From NCBI RefSeq assembly GCF_037975245.1, contig NC_092576.1, positions 14,836,611-14,900,610 on the forward strand: 64,000 bases of DNA, in the 5' to 3' direction. Below, one piece after another: positions 23,425 to 33,747 of the stretch (the first letter of the stretch is position 1; each line of letters starts with the position of its first letter). The notes below the pieces were generated by a model. It did not search any database. It saw nothing but the letters and a program-made list of their open reading frames with translations, and was not told the origin of the DNA. This stretch comes from Apostichopus japonicus. Its lineage: Eukaryota > Echinodermata > Holothuroidea > Aspidochirotida > Stichopodidae. The translations under genes and the position numbers were made by a program.

Positions 23425-23618
23425 GTATATAAGATCCTCCTGCAAGCAGGAACTCGCGAAGAAGCCTAATTGGCTTATCAAAGCCGCAAGCTGACCGAAG
23501 TCAGTCTCTCACATTCATATTTAACGTCCATGATTATGAATTATTAATTGTCAACAACTCTGTTGTTCTCCCTCCTGATCCTTTTTTTCTACTAAACTAA
23601 ACTAAACTAAACTAATGG

Positions 23619-25141
23619 CGTCACATACACGGATAACACGCACACACGCCAACTTGACTGCATAGGCTAATTGCCTGCCTTCGGCAATTAACCCAAAACA
23701 GATCACACACCGACTGGAGTACTTGTTACTCGGAACCTTATACTCAAAATCGTTGGTTATCGTATCAACGTACTCCTCTACAGCACTAAGATTTGTACTA
23801 AACGTGTGTCTAACAAGTAACACTCATATATGTATACTGCATTAAAGTTTAACTTTTAATTAAACCAGTATTACTTCTATAATTACAGTACAATGTGTCA
23901 TGGTCACAGATTTTATATGTAGTGCAATATATTAAACGCATAAAGGGCTTAATGCAACACTTTTCGTGTATAACTAATACAGTAAACGTTGTAAACGTGC
24001 AGTTTCAGTTAAACAAATTGATGAGGTTATTCATATTACAATACAGTAACATTACGATACTTTATAGTTTCATATCATTAGCTCTAATGACGATATCAAT
24101 GTTAAAACAATATTTAATTATTTCACGTGTTCTTTCACTGCATGTAACTTGCTACAATGTCACAGCCTTTTGACATCACTATAGTCAATTTTAAACCAAG
24201 CAGCTAATATTGTAATGTACAAAACGAATTAACCCTACGTACAACGTTAAAGGATAGAATTTAACATCATCTAAATCATCAATGTCTGTAATCTTATACT
24301 GCGAATTGTTTGATAAAAACTGCCTAGACAATGTGTGTCTTACCGTTTTTAATAATTCATATGCTCCAATTTGATTTCCTTTCCTTTCTAGACTCTAATC
24401 GTTTACAATTCAACATGGCGTGTTGGTTTGTCTTGCCTATTGCTGTTACGATAATATAAAATGTGATCAATCTACACACAGTGTAGTGAGTGTGGCGTGC
24501 TAGAACATGTCTTCATTACTTCCTGGTTCGTATTACAACACTGGAAAATATTCAGCGTTTCCTGTTCAAGCAATGTTGTATGATCTGTATCAGAAACGTC
24601 AACAATTAAGGAGATGATATTCTGAAGCATTTGCTTTCTGTTTTACAATAATACTGTAACACAGTTACTGTGGAGTGAGTTATATGTGTACGGTCTGTGT
24701 GTGGTACAGTGTGGTGTGGGTAGTTTATATCCCATTTGGAGTTATACGGGACTATCTCCCTTGGCATTATATATCTGCTTTATTGGTTTTAATAATAGCA
24801 AGCTATAGCTAGGAAGGTTTTGTGATTACGTAATCGACCGGCCATGGTCGTAAATCGACCACAGGTTTTACAATTATTAACCTGCATAGCTTCTTATCAC
24901 CATTAGGCTAATTGTGTAAACACTGTGTGGAAATATGTTCATGTCTACAGTGTAGTTAATCATACCGTTTTCACTAAGATCATCATACAAGAAAAAAAAT
25001 ATGTGGCAGGCGTTGCAGACTTATCGGTGAAAAGATTTCCGTTAGGACCAAAGCAAGTCGATAACGTAATCGCAAGGAACTTTTCAATGCCAGCGTGCTA
25101 TAGTTGGGGTCTATACAGCAGACCTTTGTAAGGTCTCGACA
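23619..25141. other. Right half of the split repeat, then unannotated sequence
   Basis: The first ~50 bp are the CA-rich end of the host repeat (GGCGTCACATACAC). The rest is AT-rich with no gene that I can defend. A plus-strand ATGGCGTGTTGG near 24,415 opens only 14 codons. Confidence 0.4.
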
Positions 25142-25255
25142 ATGAATCCGAAAGAAGCATCGCTTGGTGGTTTTAATTCTTACCAGATTATGGCTTTTGG
25201 GGCTGCTCATATGGATCTGAATGTGGCTCAGGCTTATCCTGGGGTTGTAATGTAA
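25142..25255 (+). CDS. Possible short first exon or small ORF
   Basis: The ATG at 25,142 opens MNPKEASLGGFNSYQIMAFG followed by 17 more residues (AAHMDLNVAQAYPGVVM) and a stop. The composition is protein-like, unlike nearby chance frames. A GTAATG that could serve as a donor overlaps the end (after PGV), so this may be the first coding exon of a plus-strand gene whose later exons I could not locate. A possible acceptor, TATACAG, lies about 25 nt upstream. I do not recognise the family. Confidence 0.35.
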   Translation: MNPKEASLGGFNSYQIMAFGAAHMDLNVAQAYPGVVM

Positions 25256-25259
25256 TGAT

Positions 25260-26590
25260 GTAACACAAGTTTTAATTATGTGATCTCATTCATCTCTATA
25301 CGGAGTGTGATTTTCTTGGGAGGGTGGGAATGCACTGTAGTAGTTGGGTAATATGTCTTAAGTTAAGGTATAGTACACCATTTGTATAAATGTGCTGTTT
25401 ACATGTATTGTTAAGGCATTGATATCAAATGTTTTATTTGGGTGGGACAGGACAGTCTACTCTGATTGCCGTTGGAAGAACCAACTTACTGGTAGGCTCC
25501 AAGGTCACGTAGCCTCAAGTTTGTAAAACGCATCTAGTGCTACGCATTCAACCTTACTGTAAGAAGTCGTTTCGTATTCAATGTATCCTGTTTAAACTGT
25601 AGAATTCTCTTGATTTAATTTGTGTATGTCATCGTTCTCTAGCAAATTAAAAATACTACATGTAGGCCAATAATCCTGAACCTGCTGGCCCGCGCTACCC
25701 TTAGGAGGAAAGTGTTACAATAGACCTAATTATTCTGTGTGCGATAATAAATAAGGCTCTTCATTAGAACTGTTTTGATTGGAATGTTATTATTTAATTT
25801 GCCGCCGAATTTACTCCTTAATTCTGTGAAATAAATGGAACATGGTGTTAAGTTGTTTGTGATACGTTTATCTAGCCAAAATTGCACAAGATCACTCTTG
25901 TCTTTTCAAATTGTAAGTGAACTTTTAAGCAGTCTTTTTCTTTAAATTATCATGAAATTTACTTTAAAGAGACAAGGAAACATTTGGATAATTAAGGAAA
26001 TATGACTTTTCACTTTTTCTCCAAGTAAAAGCTGAAAAATGAAAGATGTACGAGTGAATTCAACCCTTTTACGTTGAAATGTGGTCTGTTAACCAAGGCC
26101 TAGTTTTTGCATTGTATAAGTACATGAAAAATATGACATTTGAAATATGATGCGTATTTTCTCATTTATTTGCATGTAACATTTCTTATTTGTAAAATTC
26201 TGTAAATATACATTTATTCAGAAATGCAGGATACATAGCCATTTACATGGAATAGTTTTACACAACAGTGTTACCTTGTTAATTCATAGTAAAACGAGCA
26301 GACATAAACATTTTATCTCTATTCTGGTGGATTAGATGTCTTAAAAGAGTTTGCTGTTACAGATACTAACAAATTAAGCAATTTAGCCATAACATTCACT
26401 GAATTTTGAATAAACCATCACTTACTAACAAAAGCAAAGATTTTTATCAATCAATTTGACAAAATATAGCAAAAATTTAATATATGATTATTTTTGGTAT
26501 GATTTTCCCAAAGCGAACATAAAATACAAGTATTTTTTGATAAATAGTCATTTTGGGGCAAAATGGATATATTGTACAATTTTTTTTGTA
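25260..26590. other. No feature seen
   Basis: AT-rich sequence. A phrase bounded by acceptor-like GGGTGGGACAG and donor-like CTTACTG|GTAGGC (about 25,455-25,490) could be a tiny exon, but it is unsupported otherwise. Confidence 0.35.
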
Positions 26591-27134
26591 TCTTTGGGGC
26601 GTTCCAATACACCCCAACCAGTTAAGTGTAGCAATACACCTCTACTTGTAATAAGTTCTATCTTTGGGACGTACCAATACGCCCCAACCAGTTAAGTGTA
26701 GCAGTAGACCACTATGATAAATTGTATATATCTTTGGGGCGTACCAGTACGCCCCAACCAGTTAAGTGTAGCAATACACCACTATGATTAATTATATATA
26801 TATATCTTTGGGGCGTACCAGTACGCCCCAACCAGTTAAGTGTAGAAATATACCTCTATGATAAATTGTACATATCTTTGGGCGTACCAGTACGCCCCAA
26901 CCAGTTAAGTGTAGCAATACACCACTATGATTAATTGTATATATCTTTGGGGCGTACCAGTACGCCCCATCCAGTTAAGTGTAGCAATACACTACTATGA
27001 TTAATTATATATATCTTTGGGGTGTACCAGTACGCCCCAACCAGTTTAGAGTAGAAATACACCCCTATGATAAATTGTATATATCTCTGGGGCGTATCAG
27101 TACGCCCCAACCAGTTAAGTGTAAGCAATACACC
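26591..27134. repeat. 70-bp minisatellite with palindromic core (array 1)
   Basis: Eight units start (TCTTTGGGG) at 26,591, 26,661, 26,731, 26,805, 26,875, 26,944, 27,014 and 27,084, so the period is 69-74 bp. Each unit has the 20-bp core GGGGCGTACCAGTACGCCCC (9-bp perfect arms GGGGCGTAC/GTACGCCCC), then AACCAGTTAA, then a second hairpin GTGTAGCAATACAC (5-bp stem, GCAA loop), then an AT-rich spacer. Core variants in the first two units read CCAATAC. Nothing in it looks coding. It shares the core with the 49.4-50.6 kb array. Confidence 0.95.
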
Positions 27135-27251
27135 AAGAAAATTGTGTGTGTTTCTCAAAACTACATATCTTCTTTTACACAAGTTGTTGCAAGAAAATAA
27201 GAGTACACACTACCCAATCAATAGTACTGTATGTGTAAAACATAAGGTTTC

Positions 27252-27827
27252 CTAGTTATTCAGCTCAAATTCTTTATCTATAGCTGCATATCTTTCTTTC
27301 AAGTCACAGACTTCCCTCTTTGGAAGGCGATTTTTATAGGTTAAATTAAAGTCCCAGAACATTAAGGAATGGTAAGAAACTGATGGTGTGTATGGCTGCT
27401 TATTTCTTCCTTGGCCACAGTCTAGCAGTTTCCAGTCTCCAGTCCAGGATCCCTTCATCCAATGTAAAATAACCTCATCCTTTTAAATTTTAGTGACTTC
27501 TCCAAAGTATGGTCGTGTGCTTGAATCAATGAGGTTTACGGCTGCTATATTCCCAACTTGAATATAGTCAGATACTTCAATAACTTCTTTAGCAAAGTTA
27601 TAACATTTATATACATCACCACTCTGAAGATCTTCAACTCTAAAAGCAAGGAGCAGAAGGGCAGAAGGGCAGAAGGACAGAAGATAGCGGTTCCTATTCT
27701 CCCTGTAACAATTATCCATTTCCAAAAACAGATCCTTCCCAAGAGTATCCTTGTGCTTCACTAGTGTCCACAAATTGCATGTAATGGTCATATTTGAATC
27801 ATGTTGGATTTGCTTCAGATCAGTCAT
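27252..27827 (-). pseudogene. C-terminal piece of a DDE-type transposon protein
   Basis: About 190 codons in one frame with a single stop near 27,481. It contains LFLEMDNCYRENRNRY, which matches the DNC-x-x-ENKNR catalytic-core block of a large transposase-like family seen in invertebrates (from memory). The usual following VGHTH-D block is missing, as if deleted. After it come YIQVGNIAAVNL, PYFGEVTKI, the stop, then VILHWMKGSWTGDWKLL and LPKREVCDLKERYAAIDKEF, matching the C-terminal accessory domain and tail of that family. A partner N-terminal piece lies on the same strand at 36.0-37.1 kb. Confidence 0.55.
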
Positions 27828-28003
27828 AACATATATGCAAACTTGTCACATGGACCTTTAGTGTGAATTAGGACACCTGAAAAGAAAGAGAAGAATGAAT
27901 ATATACTAATTCATTGACATGTATGATAAAGAGGTTGTCTTTACTTGTTTTCTGCTATTAAATAAAGTTTGATAATTAACCTACTATGTGCTTTAACAAA
28001 CAA

Positions 28004-29205
28004 AAACTAGAGCACCAATGGTGCAGAAGCTCATACCTTTTCGAGCTTAAAAATGTAGGGCCCACAAAACTTTATGGCCCACCAAATTTCAGGCCATTTT
28101 TCAGATTCCACCAATTTTGGGCCCATGAGGGATAACCCCCACCCTCCCCCTCCGTTAGCAGAATCCTGGCCACACCACTGGCTATAATTCCTATTTTCCC
28201 CCTTTAAATCCTATTTTACCCACTCTCTCGAACAATACCACTGACCTACCCTATTAAACTTTCTCCCCTCTACCTGAGCAGATCTGAAGCACTCCTTGCC
28301 AAAATTTTGGCTGACTGCCTACATACTGTACCTCAGGCTCAAAGACTTCTAAGAATCGGCAAGTGCTGATTGGCTATAGGGCTCTCATGCATATAGTTCA
28401 ACAGTTAACAACAACTCCCAGTCATGTTTTAATTCCACTAACAGCTTCTGCAGAGCTTAACCACAAATGTAAACAAACACTGCAGAAACTGGGAGACAAA
28501 TTAAAGGAGCTTTGGCAAAAGGTGAAGGCTCAGATTTTTTTAAACAATGGGGATTAATTGTAATTAATTAACTTTTGACCAAAAATTATTAGGCATCACC
28601 TTATTCATACACAATCCAACAATCATCAGTTCAACTTTGAATATGATCCATCAAAATCTTGAGGAGATTGAGATATTTGAAAATATTACAAAGAATGACC
28701 CCCGATGACCCACTAAATGACATTTGACCTCACTTTTCCGAACACCCCTCGTAACTCTCATCCTGAGGAACGTTGTGACCAAGTTTCATTATTACTGGCC
28801 ATACACTGTACGAACAGGAGCAATTTGAAAATATAATTGATCTTTAATCTCAAATTCATGAACACCCTGAAGGTAAAACTTCCATAGTACTATCGTGACA
28901 AATCCTCAACATTGTACCATAGAATCTGTAGGAGAAGAAGCATTTGGCGTATTTCCACAAAATGGCCCATTACAGCCTACAGGTGACCTTTGACCCCAAA
29001 TTTCGGACCATCTCTGATGGCCCTATACCCAATGGTCCTTGTGTCCAAGTTTCATGAAATTCCATCAAACACTGTGCGAGTGGGAGCTGTTTTACCAATT
29101 GTTGACGGATAGAGTGATAGAGTGATAGAATGATAGAGTGATAGAGTGATAGACGCCGCACTGTAACAATAGCTCACACCAGCATGCTGGTATGAGCTAA
29201 ACAAA
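28004..29205. mobile_element. Hairpin-ended non-autonomous element carrying DR1-like motifs
   Basis: The left end has the palindrome GCACCAATGGTGC (28,012-28,024) and AGCTCATACC (28,028-28,037). The right end has a 28-bp near-perfect palindrome at 29,171-29,198 (12-bp arms, one mismatch) ending GGTATGAGCT, the reverse complement of the left AGCTCATACC. AACAAAC flanks both sides and may be a target duplication. The interior has two related halves with TGACATTTGACCTC and TGACCTTTGACCCC (28,984-28,996), CCAAGTTTCAT phrases, and a short tandem of GATAGAGT units (29,108-29,150). There is no coding capacity. Confidence 0.6.
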
Positions 29206-30803
29206 CAGTCACATAATATTTGATGGATACTAAGGCCATTATCTTGATCAGAACAACAAAATAAAGAACAGAATTGATTTGACCTCAACCAAAACAAAAG
29301 GAACACTAGACTTCTTGTAACCTTAGGTGTCCATCCTTATACTATTTATGAAGATAATCAAGCTTCCCCTCTTGAGACATTGTGTTGTAAAACAAGGCAT
29401 CATACAAACAAACACCCTGTATAAACACCCACACACACATACTGCTCACGCACATACATACTGTACTATACACCAACATGACATCACAATTTCATACTGT
29501 AGGATTACAATTTCTCGGAAACCAGAAAACGTGATGTTTACACTTATAATGACATAAACACTTTCCGTCTTGTGCACTCTTAGGTCACTTCATAATACCA
29601 CGGAGGTAAAACAGACCTCCATGATAATACTGACCTGTTATGTGGATGTGGATGTTTTACATCCTTATCACTCTGGACAAAATGTGACAGATCAGTCTTT
29701 GATTGGTCCATTCCATCGACTATAAGGGTATTCAGTTCCAAAGAAACCTGGCACGCCTTAGTGCGGGCAAGATGTTACTGCTCTCTTTTTGACCTAGTAA
29801 AAATAGAACATATTATGATACAAAATAAACTCTTAACTGATACAGGGTTTACGATATCAGATAAGAAATATTGATTTGAGTTTTGATCCAATATCATTTG
29901 AGAAATAATGTAAATGATATATGGGTCAATCCATGCCAAATCAACAGATTTTTGGGTCGATTCCACGTCGACCCTCTTAGAATCGCCTGGAACTGATATG
30001 GTGTCTTGCCATATGTCTCAAAGGATGAAATTGGGCAAAAAAAAAATTGAAAACTTTTTCGTTGCTAGGTTACGACCCCGCCTAGCAACCAACTTAAAGT
30101 GGCGAAAATGAGAGTTACATCAGCCCTACAGAAACATGCTTGCGAGGGCAAACAGTGGTAACATTGTATCTTCATTCAAGGAGACCACGTAAAACAACAT
30201 TAGAAACTATTGAAATGTTTTTTTATTAAAAGGGTTCTGTCTAGTACTCTTTGACTCCCTCTCACCCCCCCCCAACACCCTCCCCATAGTGCACTGTGCA
30301 GATTCGTATGCATATATGTGACTGAATTTTAATACTGCAAAGAGACTGCATAAACATGCATTCAAGGTATACTGAATTATTTGGTAAGGTAATCTTCTGC
30401 TTCAAATTGTCTGTATGCATGTAGCTCACCCCCCTCCCACCCACATCCTCTACCCAACCCTATATCAGATTAGAATATGAATGTGAACCAGTGCATACAT
30501 ACAGTGTGCACTATATATGTCTGTAAATGTTCAGTACAGTGTTATTTTTACACCAAGCACTAAATAAATACACACTGTCCACAATCATGTACAGTACACA
30601 CTGTGTACTGGTCATTCCATTCAATACTGTGCATATTTCAATATCATTTTAAATATTTGCAATTTAGTGTATGCTTTTGCTAATTCAATAATTAAAAGAC
30701 TTTCAATAATTTAAAAGGAATGTTTAACCAGTACATAAATGTGCAGTGTGTACTGTACATGTTTTTGGACAGTGTTTATTTAATAGTAATTGGTGTAGAA
30801 TAA

Positions 30804-33185
30804 TAATAATAATAATTTATTTTGTAAAGCGTAAAATCCACAAAAGTGCTCTAAAACGCTATGAACAGCAAATAAAGAAATATAAAAATATGACACAAAA
30901 TATGTAGTAAAAAATGCAGAATTAAATACAATATAAATGAGTATGAAAAAATAAAAAGCATGCACGTTTGAGTATTGCACATGAAAGGAATTTAAAATAC
31001 ACAGTTTAAATATTGCAAAAATGCTGTCTAAAAAGGAAGGTTTTCAGCTTTGATTTAAAGGTCGTTAGACTAGAAACAGTTCTAAGTTCAGCTGGCAGCT
31101 CGTTCCAGAGGCGTGGCCCAGCCACGCAAAAAGCTCTGTTCCCATAGCTGTTTGTCTTGGTGATCGGAACCTCCAGACGACTATGACCAGAAGAACGTAG
31201 GGCTCTTGTTGGCTGATAAAGACGGATCAGATCTTGCAGGTATGGAGGTGCCATGTTGTTCTGGCACTTGAACACAAGAAGAAGGACTTTGAATCTAATC
31301 CGCTGTGATACTGGCAGCCAATGAAGTTCATGCAATATTGGGGTAATATGACTAGATGTTTTTGTTAGTGTAACGATCCTTGCTGCTATGTTTTGAAGCC
31401 TTTGCAGTCGTTTTATTTGTTTAACTGGTAGTCCACATAAAAGTGCATTGCAATAATCCAGTTTAGATGTTATGAAAGCATGGATTAACTGCTCTGTGGC
31501 TTCTCTGGTGAGGTATTTTCGTATTCTTCCGATGTTGTACAGATGGTACTGAGCAGACCGACACACAGATGTTATATGGTCTTCCATAGAGGCATGCTTG
31601 TCCATTATGACACCGATGCTCTTTGCCACATCACTAGGCTCCACCTGATGGTCACCAATAATGAGGCTTGGACACTCTATCTTTCTGGCCAGATGCTTTG
31701 ATGATATTAGAAGCACCTCAGTCTTTGAGTCATTCATTTTCAGGCATTTGTGTGACATCCATTGCCGAACTGAGGTTATGCACTTCTCTAGACGGTGCAC
31801 AGTGATAGTAATGTCATTGGGATGGAACATAAGATAGAGACTCGAGTCGTCTGCATAGAAGTGATAGTCCATGTCCTGTGAGCGAAGTAGCTGACCCAGT
31901 GAAGACGTGTATACCGTGAAGAGCACAGGCCCCAGGACCGAACCCTGGGGCACGCCACATTCTAACGTCTGAGGGTCAGAAGAATCCTTTCCCAGGCACA
32001 CAATCTGTTGGCGATCACTGAGGTATGATGTCATCCACTTTAAGGCGGTACTTTTAACACCAAGGTCACTGAGTGTAGTAAGAAGCTGGAGGTGGTCAAC
32101 CGTATCAAAAGCGGCCGAAAGGTCTAACAGAACCATCAGGCACGCTTTCTGACCTCCAAGAGCTACCATCACATCATTCTGAATGCGCACGAGGGCAGTC
32201 TCGGTGCTGTGGTGTTTCCTATATGCAGATTGATGAGTCTCCTGTAGACCATTGTGTTCAAGATAGGATGTAAGACGGGATGACACAACTTTTTCTAGAA
32301 TCTTTGAAACAAATGGAAGGTTTGACACTGGCCTATAATTTGAGAGAACGGTAGGATCCAGCGAGGGTTTCTTGATGAGTGGCGTCACATGGGCGAGCTT
32401 GAAAGCGGATGGTACATCGCCAGTTATGAGGGAGTTGTTCACAATAGTGCTGATAACTGGCAAGAGAGGTGTCACACACTGCTTAAGGAGATTTGTAGGC
32501 AGCGGATCAAGGCCACAGCTCTTAGACGGGGAGGCCATTATGATCCGCTTCAGTTCATCCTCTGTAGCTGGCTCCCACATATCTAGTGCACAAGATGGCG
32601 GTTTCTGCACTGTCAACGAGAAGGATTTTGACTTCCCTTCACTGACTATACTGGCTCTAATTCTGGTGATCTTGTCAATGAAAAATGTGCTAAACTCATG
32701 CACAAGGTCCTTAGAATCCTTGTCGGGGGGTAATGTTGGTGTTGCCTTCCTACCCAGGAGATTGCTAACAACAGAAAAGAGCTTCTTGGAGTCACCGCTA
32801 TTTTCAGAGATGATGTTGTGGAAATGACTTGACTTTGCTTCTGCTATCATGATGTTAACTTTTCGCTTAGCTTCGATGAACATATCTCTGTGCACAGTAA
32901 GCCTGGTCTTTCGCCACAGCCGCTCACACTGCCTCCGCTGCTGCTTGGCCTCTCTTATCAGAGCCGTATACCAGTCTGGCTGTGAACGCGCCGGAACGCG
33001 TCTGGTCTTCTTTGGGGCATGACTGTCCACGATGGAAGATAGGACAGAGTTATACAGACTGATGGCATTGTCTGCTGGAGTGTCACTAGAAATTGAAGCA
33101 AGAGATGAGGCACTAATATCACAGATGAAGCTGTCAGGCTGAATGGCCTTTGTCCTTCTGTAGGTGATTACCTGTGTTTTAGGCA
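30804..33185 (-). mobile_element. 5'-truncated L2/CR1-superfamily LINE
   Basis: It inserted into the TTAA element with an 8-bp target duplication TAGAATAA (30,796-30,803 and 33,186-33,193). The 3' end (left, minus strand) has the L2-like trailer in which the terminal TTTACGCTTTACAAAATAAA runs into (ATT)n. The 5' end stops before the endonuclease, so the copy is truncated. The retained part is one uninterrupted open frame, which implies a recent insertion. Confidence 0.85.
31006..33183 (-). CDS. LINE reverse transcriptase, open frame, 5'-truncated
   Basis: About 725 codons of LINE-derived frame; a further 26 codons at the start read through into flanking DNA and are not LINE. Order: linker (WYTALIREAKQQRRQCERLW), then RT blocks KLAHVTPLIKKPSLDP, SNYRPVSNLPFVSKILEKVV, STETALVRIQNDVM, VLLDLSAAFDTVDH, GVPQGSVLGPVLFTVYTSSL and the catalytic FYADDSSLYLMF, then the thumb and C-terminal region ending in WNELPAELRTVSSLTTFKSK and LKTFLF. 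The YADD box is intact. The N-terminal endonuclease is absent, so the copy cannot retrotranspose by itself. There are no stops or frameshifts, in contrast to every other element in the window. Confidence 0.9.
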   Translation of the reverse strand, partial: PKTQVITYRRTKAIQPDSFICDISASSLASISSDTPADNAISLYNSVLSSIVDSHAPKKTRRVPARSQPDWYTALIREAKQQRRQCERLWRKTRLTVHRDMFIEAKRKVNIMIAEAKSSHFHNIISENSGDSKKLFSVVSNLLGRKATPTLPPDKDSKDLVHEFSTFFIDKITRIRASIVSEGKSKSFSLTVQKPPSCALDMWEPATEDELKRIIMASPSKSCGLDPLPTNLLKQCVTPLLPVISTIVNNSLITGDVPSAFKLAHVTPLIKKPSLDPTVLSNYRPVSNLPFVSKILEKVVSSRLTSYLEHNGLQETHQSAYRKHHSTETALVRIQNDVMVALGGQKACLMVLLDLSAAFDTVDHLQLLTTLSDLGVKSTALKWMTSYLSDRQQIVCLGKDSSDPQTLECGVPQGSVLGPVLFTVYTSSLGQLLRSQDMDYHFYADDSSLYLMFHPNDITITVHRLEKCITSVRQWMSHKCLKMNDSKTEVLLISSKHLARKIECPSLIIGDHQVEPSDVAKSIGVIMDKHASMEDHITSVCRSAQYHLYNIGRIRKYLTREATEQLIHAFITSKLDYCNALLCGLPVKQIKRLQRLQNIAARIVTLTKTSSHITPILHELHWLPVSQRIRFKVLLLVFKCQNNMAPPYLQDLIRLYQPTRALRSSGHSRLEVPITKTNSYGNRAFCVAGPRLWNELPAELRTVSSLTTFKSKLKTFLFRQHFCNI

Positions 33186-33747
33186 TAGAATAACACTGTA
33201 CTGAACATGTACACACATATATAGTGCATAGTGCATATTTCAATGTCTTTTTAAATATTTGCAATGTAGTGTATAATTCTTTTGCTAATTCAATAAATTA
33301 AAAGACTTTCAATAATTTAAAAGGAATGTTTAACCAGTAAATACATGTACAGTGTGTATACTGTTCATTATTTTGAACAGTGTGTATTTAATAGTACTTA
33401 GTGTAAAATAACACTGTACTGAACATGTACACACATATATAGTGCACACTGTGGACCATACCAATAATTCAGTATACCTTGAATGCATGTTTATGCAGTC
33501 TCTTTGCAGTAAAAGCCAGTCACATACTGTATGCATGTATACAAATATGCATAGTGCACTATGGGGAGGGTGTTAGGGGGTGGGGGGTGGGAGTCAAAGA
33601 GTATTAGACAGAACCCTTTTAATACATTTCAATAGTTTTTAATGTTGTTAGCATGATCTCCTTGAATGAAGATATAATGTTACCACTGTTTGCCCTCGCA
33701 AGCATGTTTCTGTAGGGCTGATATAACTCTCATATATGCCACTTTAA

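Larger units (their letters stand above)
19283..23613 (+). mobile_element. Near full-length, decayed CR1-like LINE
   Basis: About 4.3 kb between two halves of a split host repeat, with candidate 5-bp target duplications AATGG (19,278-19,282 and 23,614-23,618). In order it holds a GT-rich 5' region, an ORF1 esterase-like remnant, endonuclease, reverse transcriptase, a C-terminal domain (RPHLEYA, LEKVQRRAT, LRRLRGDLIQVFKI), a 3' UTR with a TATG microsatellite and a hairpin CCTGCAAGCAGG, and a terminal (CTAAA)n tail. Many stops and frameshifts make it inactive. A 47-bp piece of the flanking host repeat is duplicated inside ORF1 at 20,084-20,130. Confidence 0.85.
30098..33743. mobile_element. TTAA-flanked inverted-repeat element with nested LINE
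   Basis: Long imperfect inverted repeats run inward from both ends (left from 30,098 to about 30,615; right from 33,743 down to about 33,340). They begin AGTGGC at each end and are immediately flanked by TTAA (30,094-30,097 and 33,744-33,747). TTAA targets are the hallmark of piggyBac-type transposition, but the ends lack the usual CCC, so the class is tentative. Internally a ~175-bp segment is present twice in direct orientation (30,629-30,803 and 33,231-33,410), with an L2-like LINE inserted at the end of the first copy. The left arm carries an extra ~80 bp compared with the right. Confidence 0.7.

Noticed and set aside
23281-23481. HTYI-repeat protein
   Set aside because: It is only the translation of the TATG microsatellite.
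26591-27134. CRISPR-like array of regular repeats
   Set aside because: The whole 70-bp unit repeats, including the spacers. There are no unique spacers and no cas genes, and the genome is clearly eukaryotic.
27483-27827. Ig-like domain (GDVYKCYN resembles an F strand)
   Set aside because: The preceding DNCYRENRNRY and the following GEVTKI/VILHWMKGSW blocks fit a DDE-type transposon protein, and there are no Ig splice phases.
32372-32827. 151-codon plus-strand frame
   Set aside because: Antisense shadow of the LINE reverse transcriptase.
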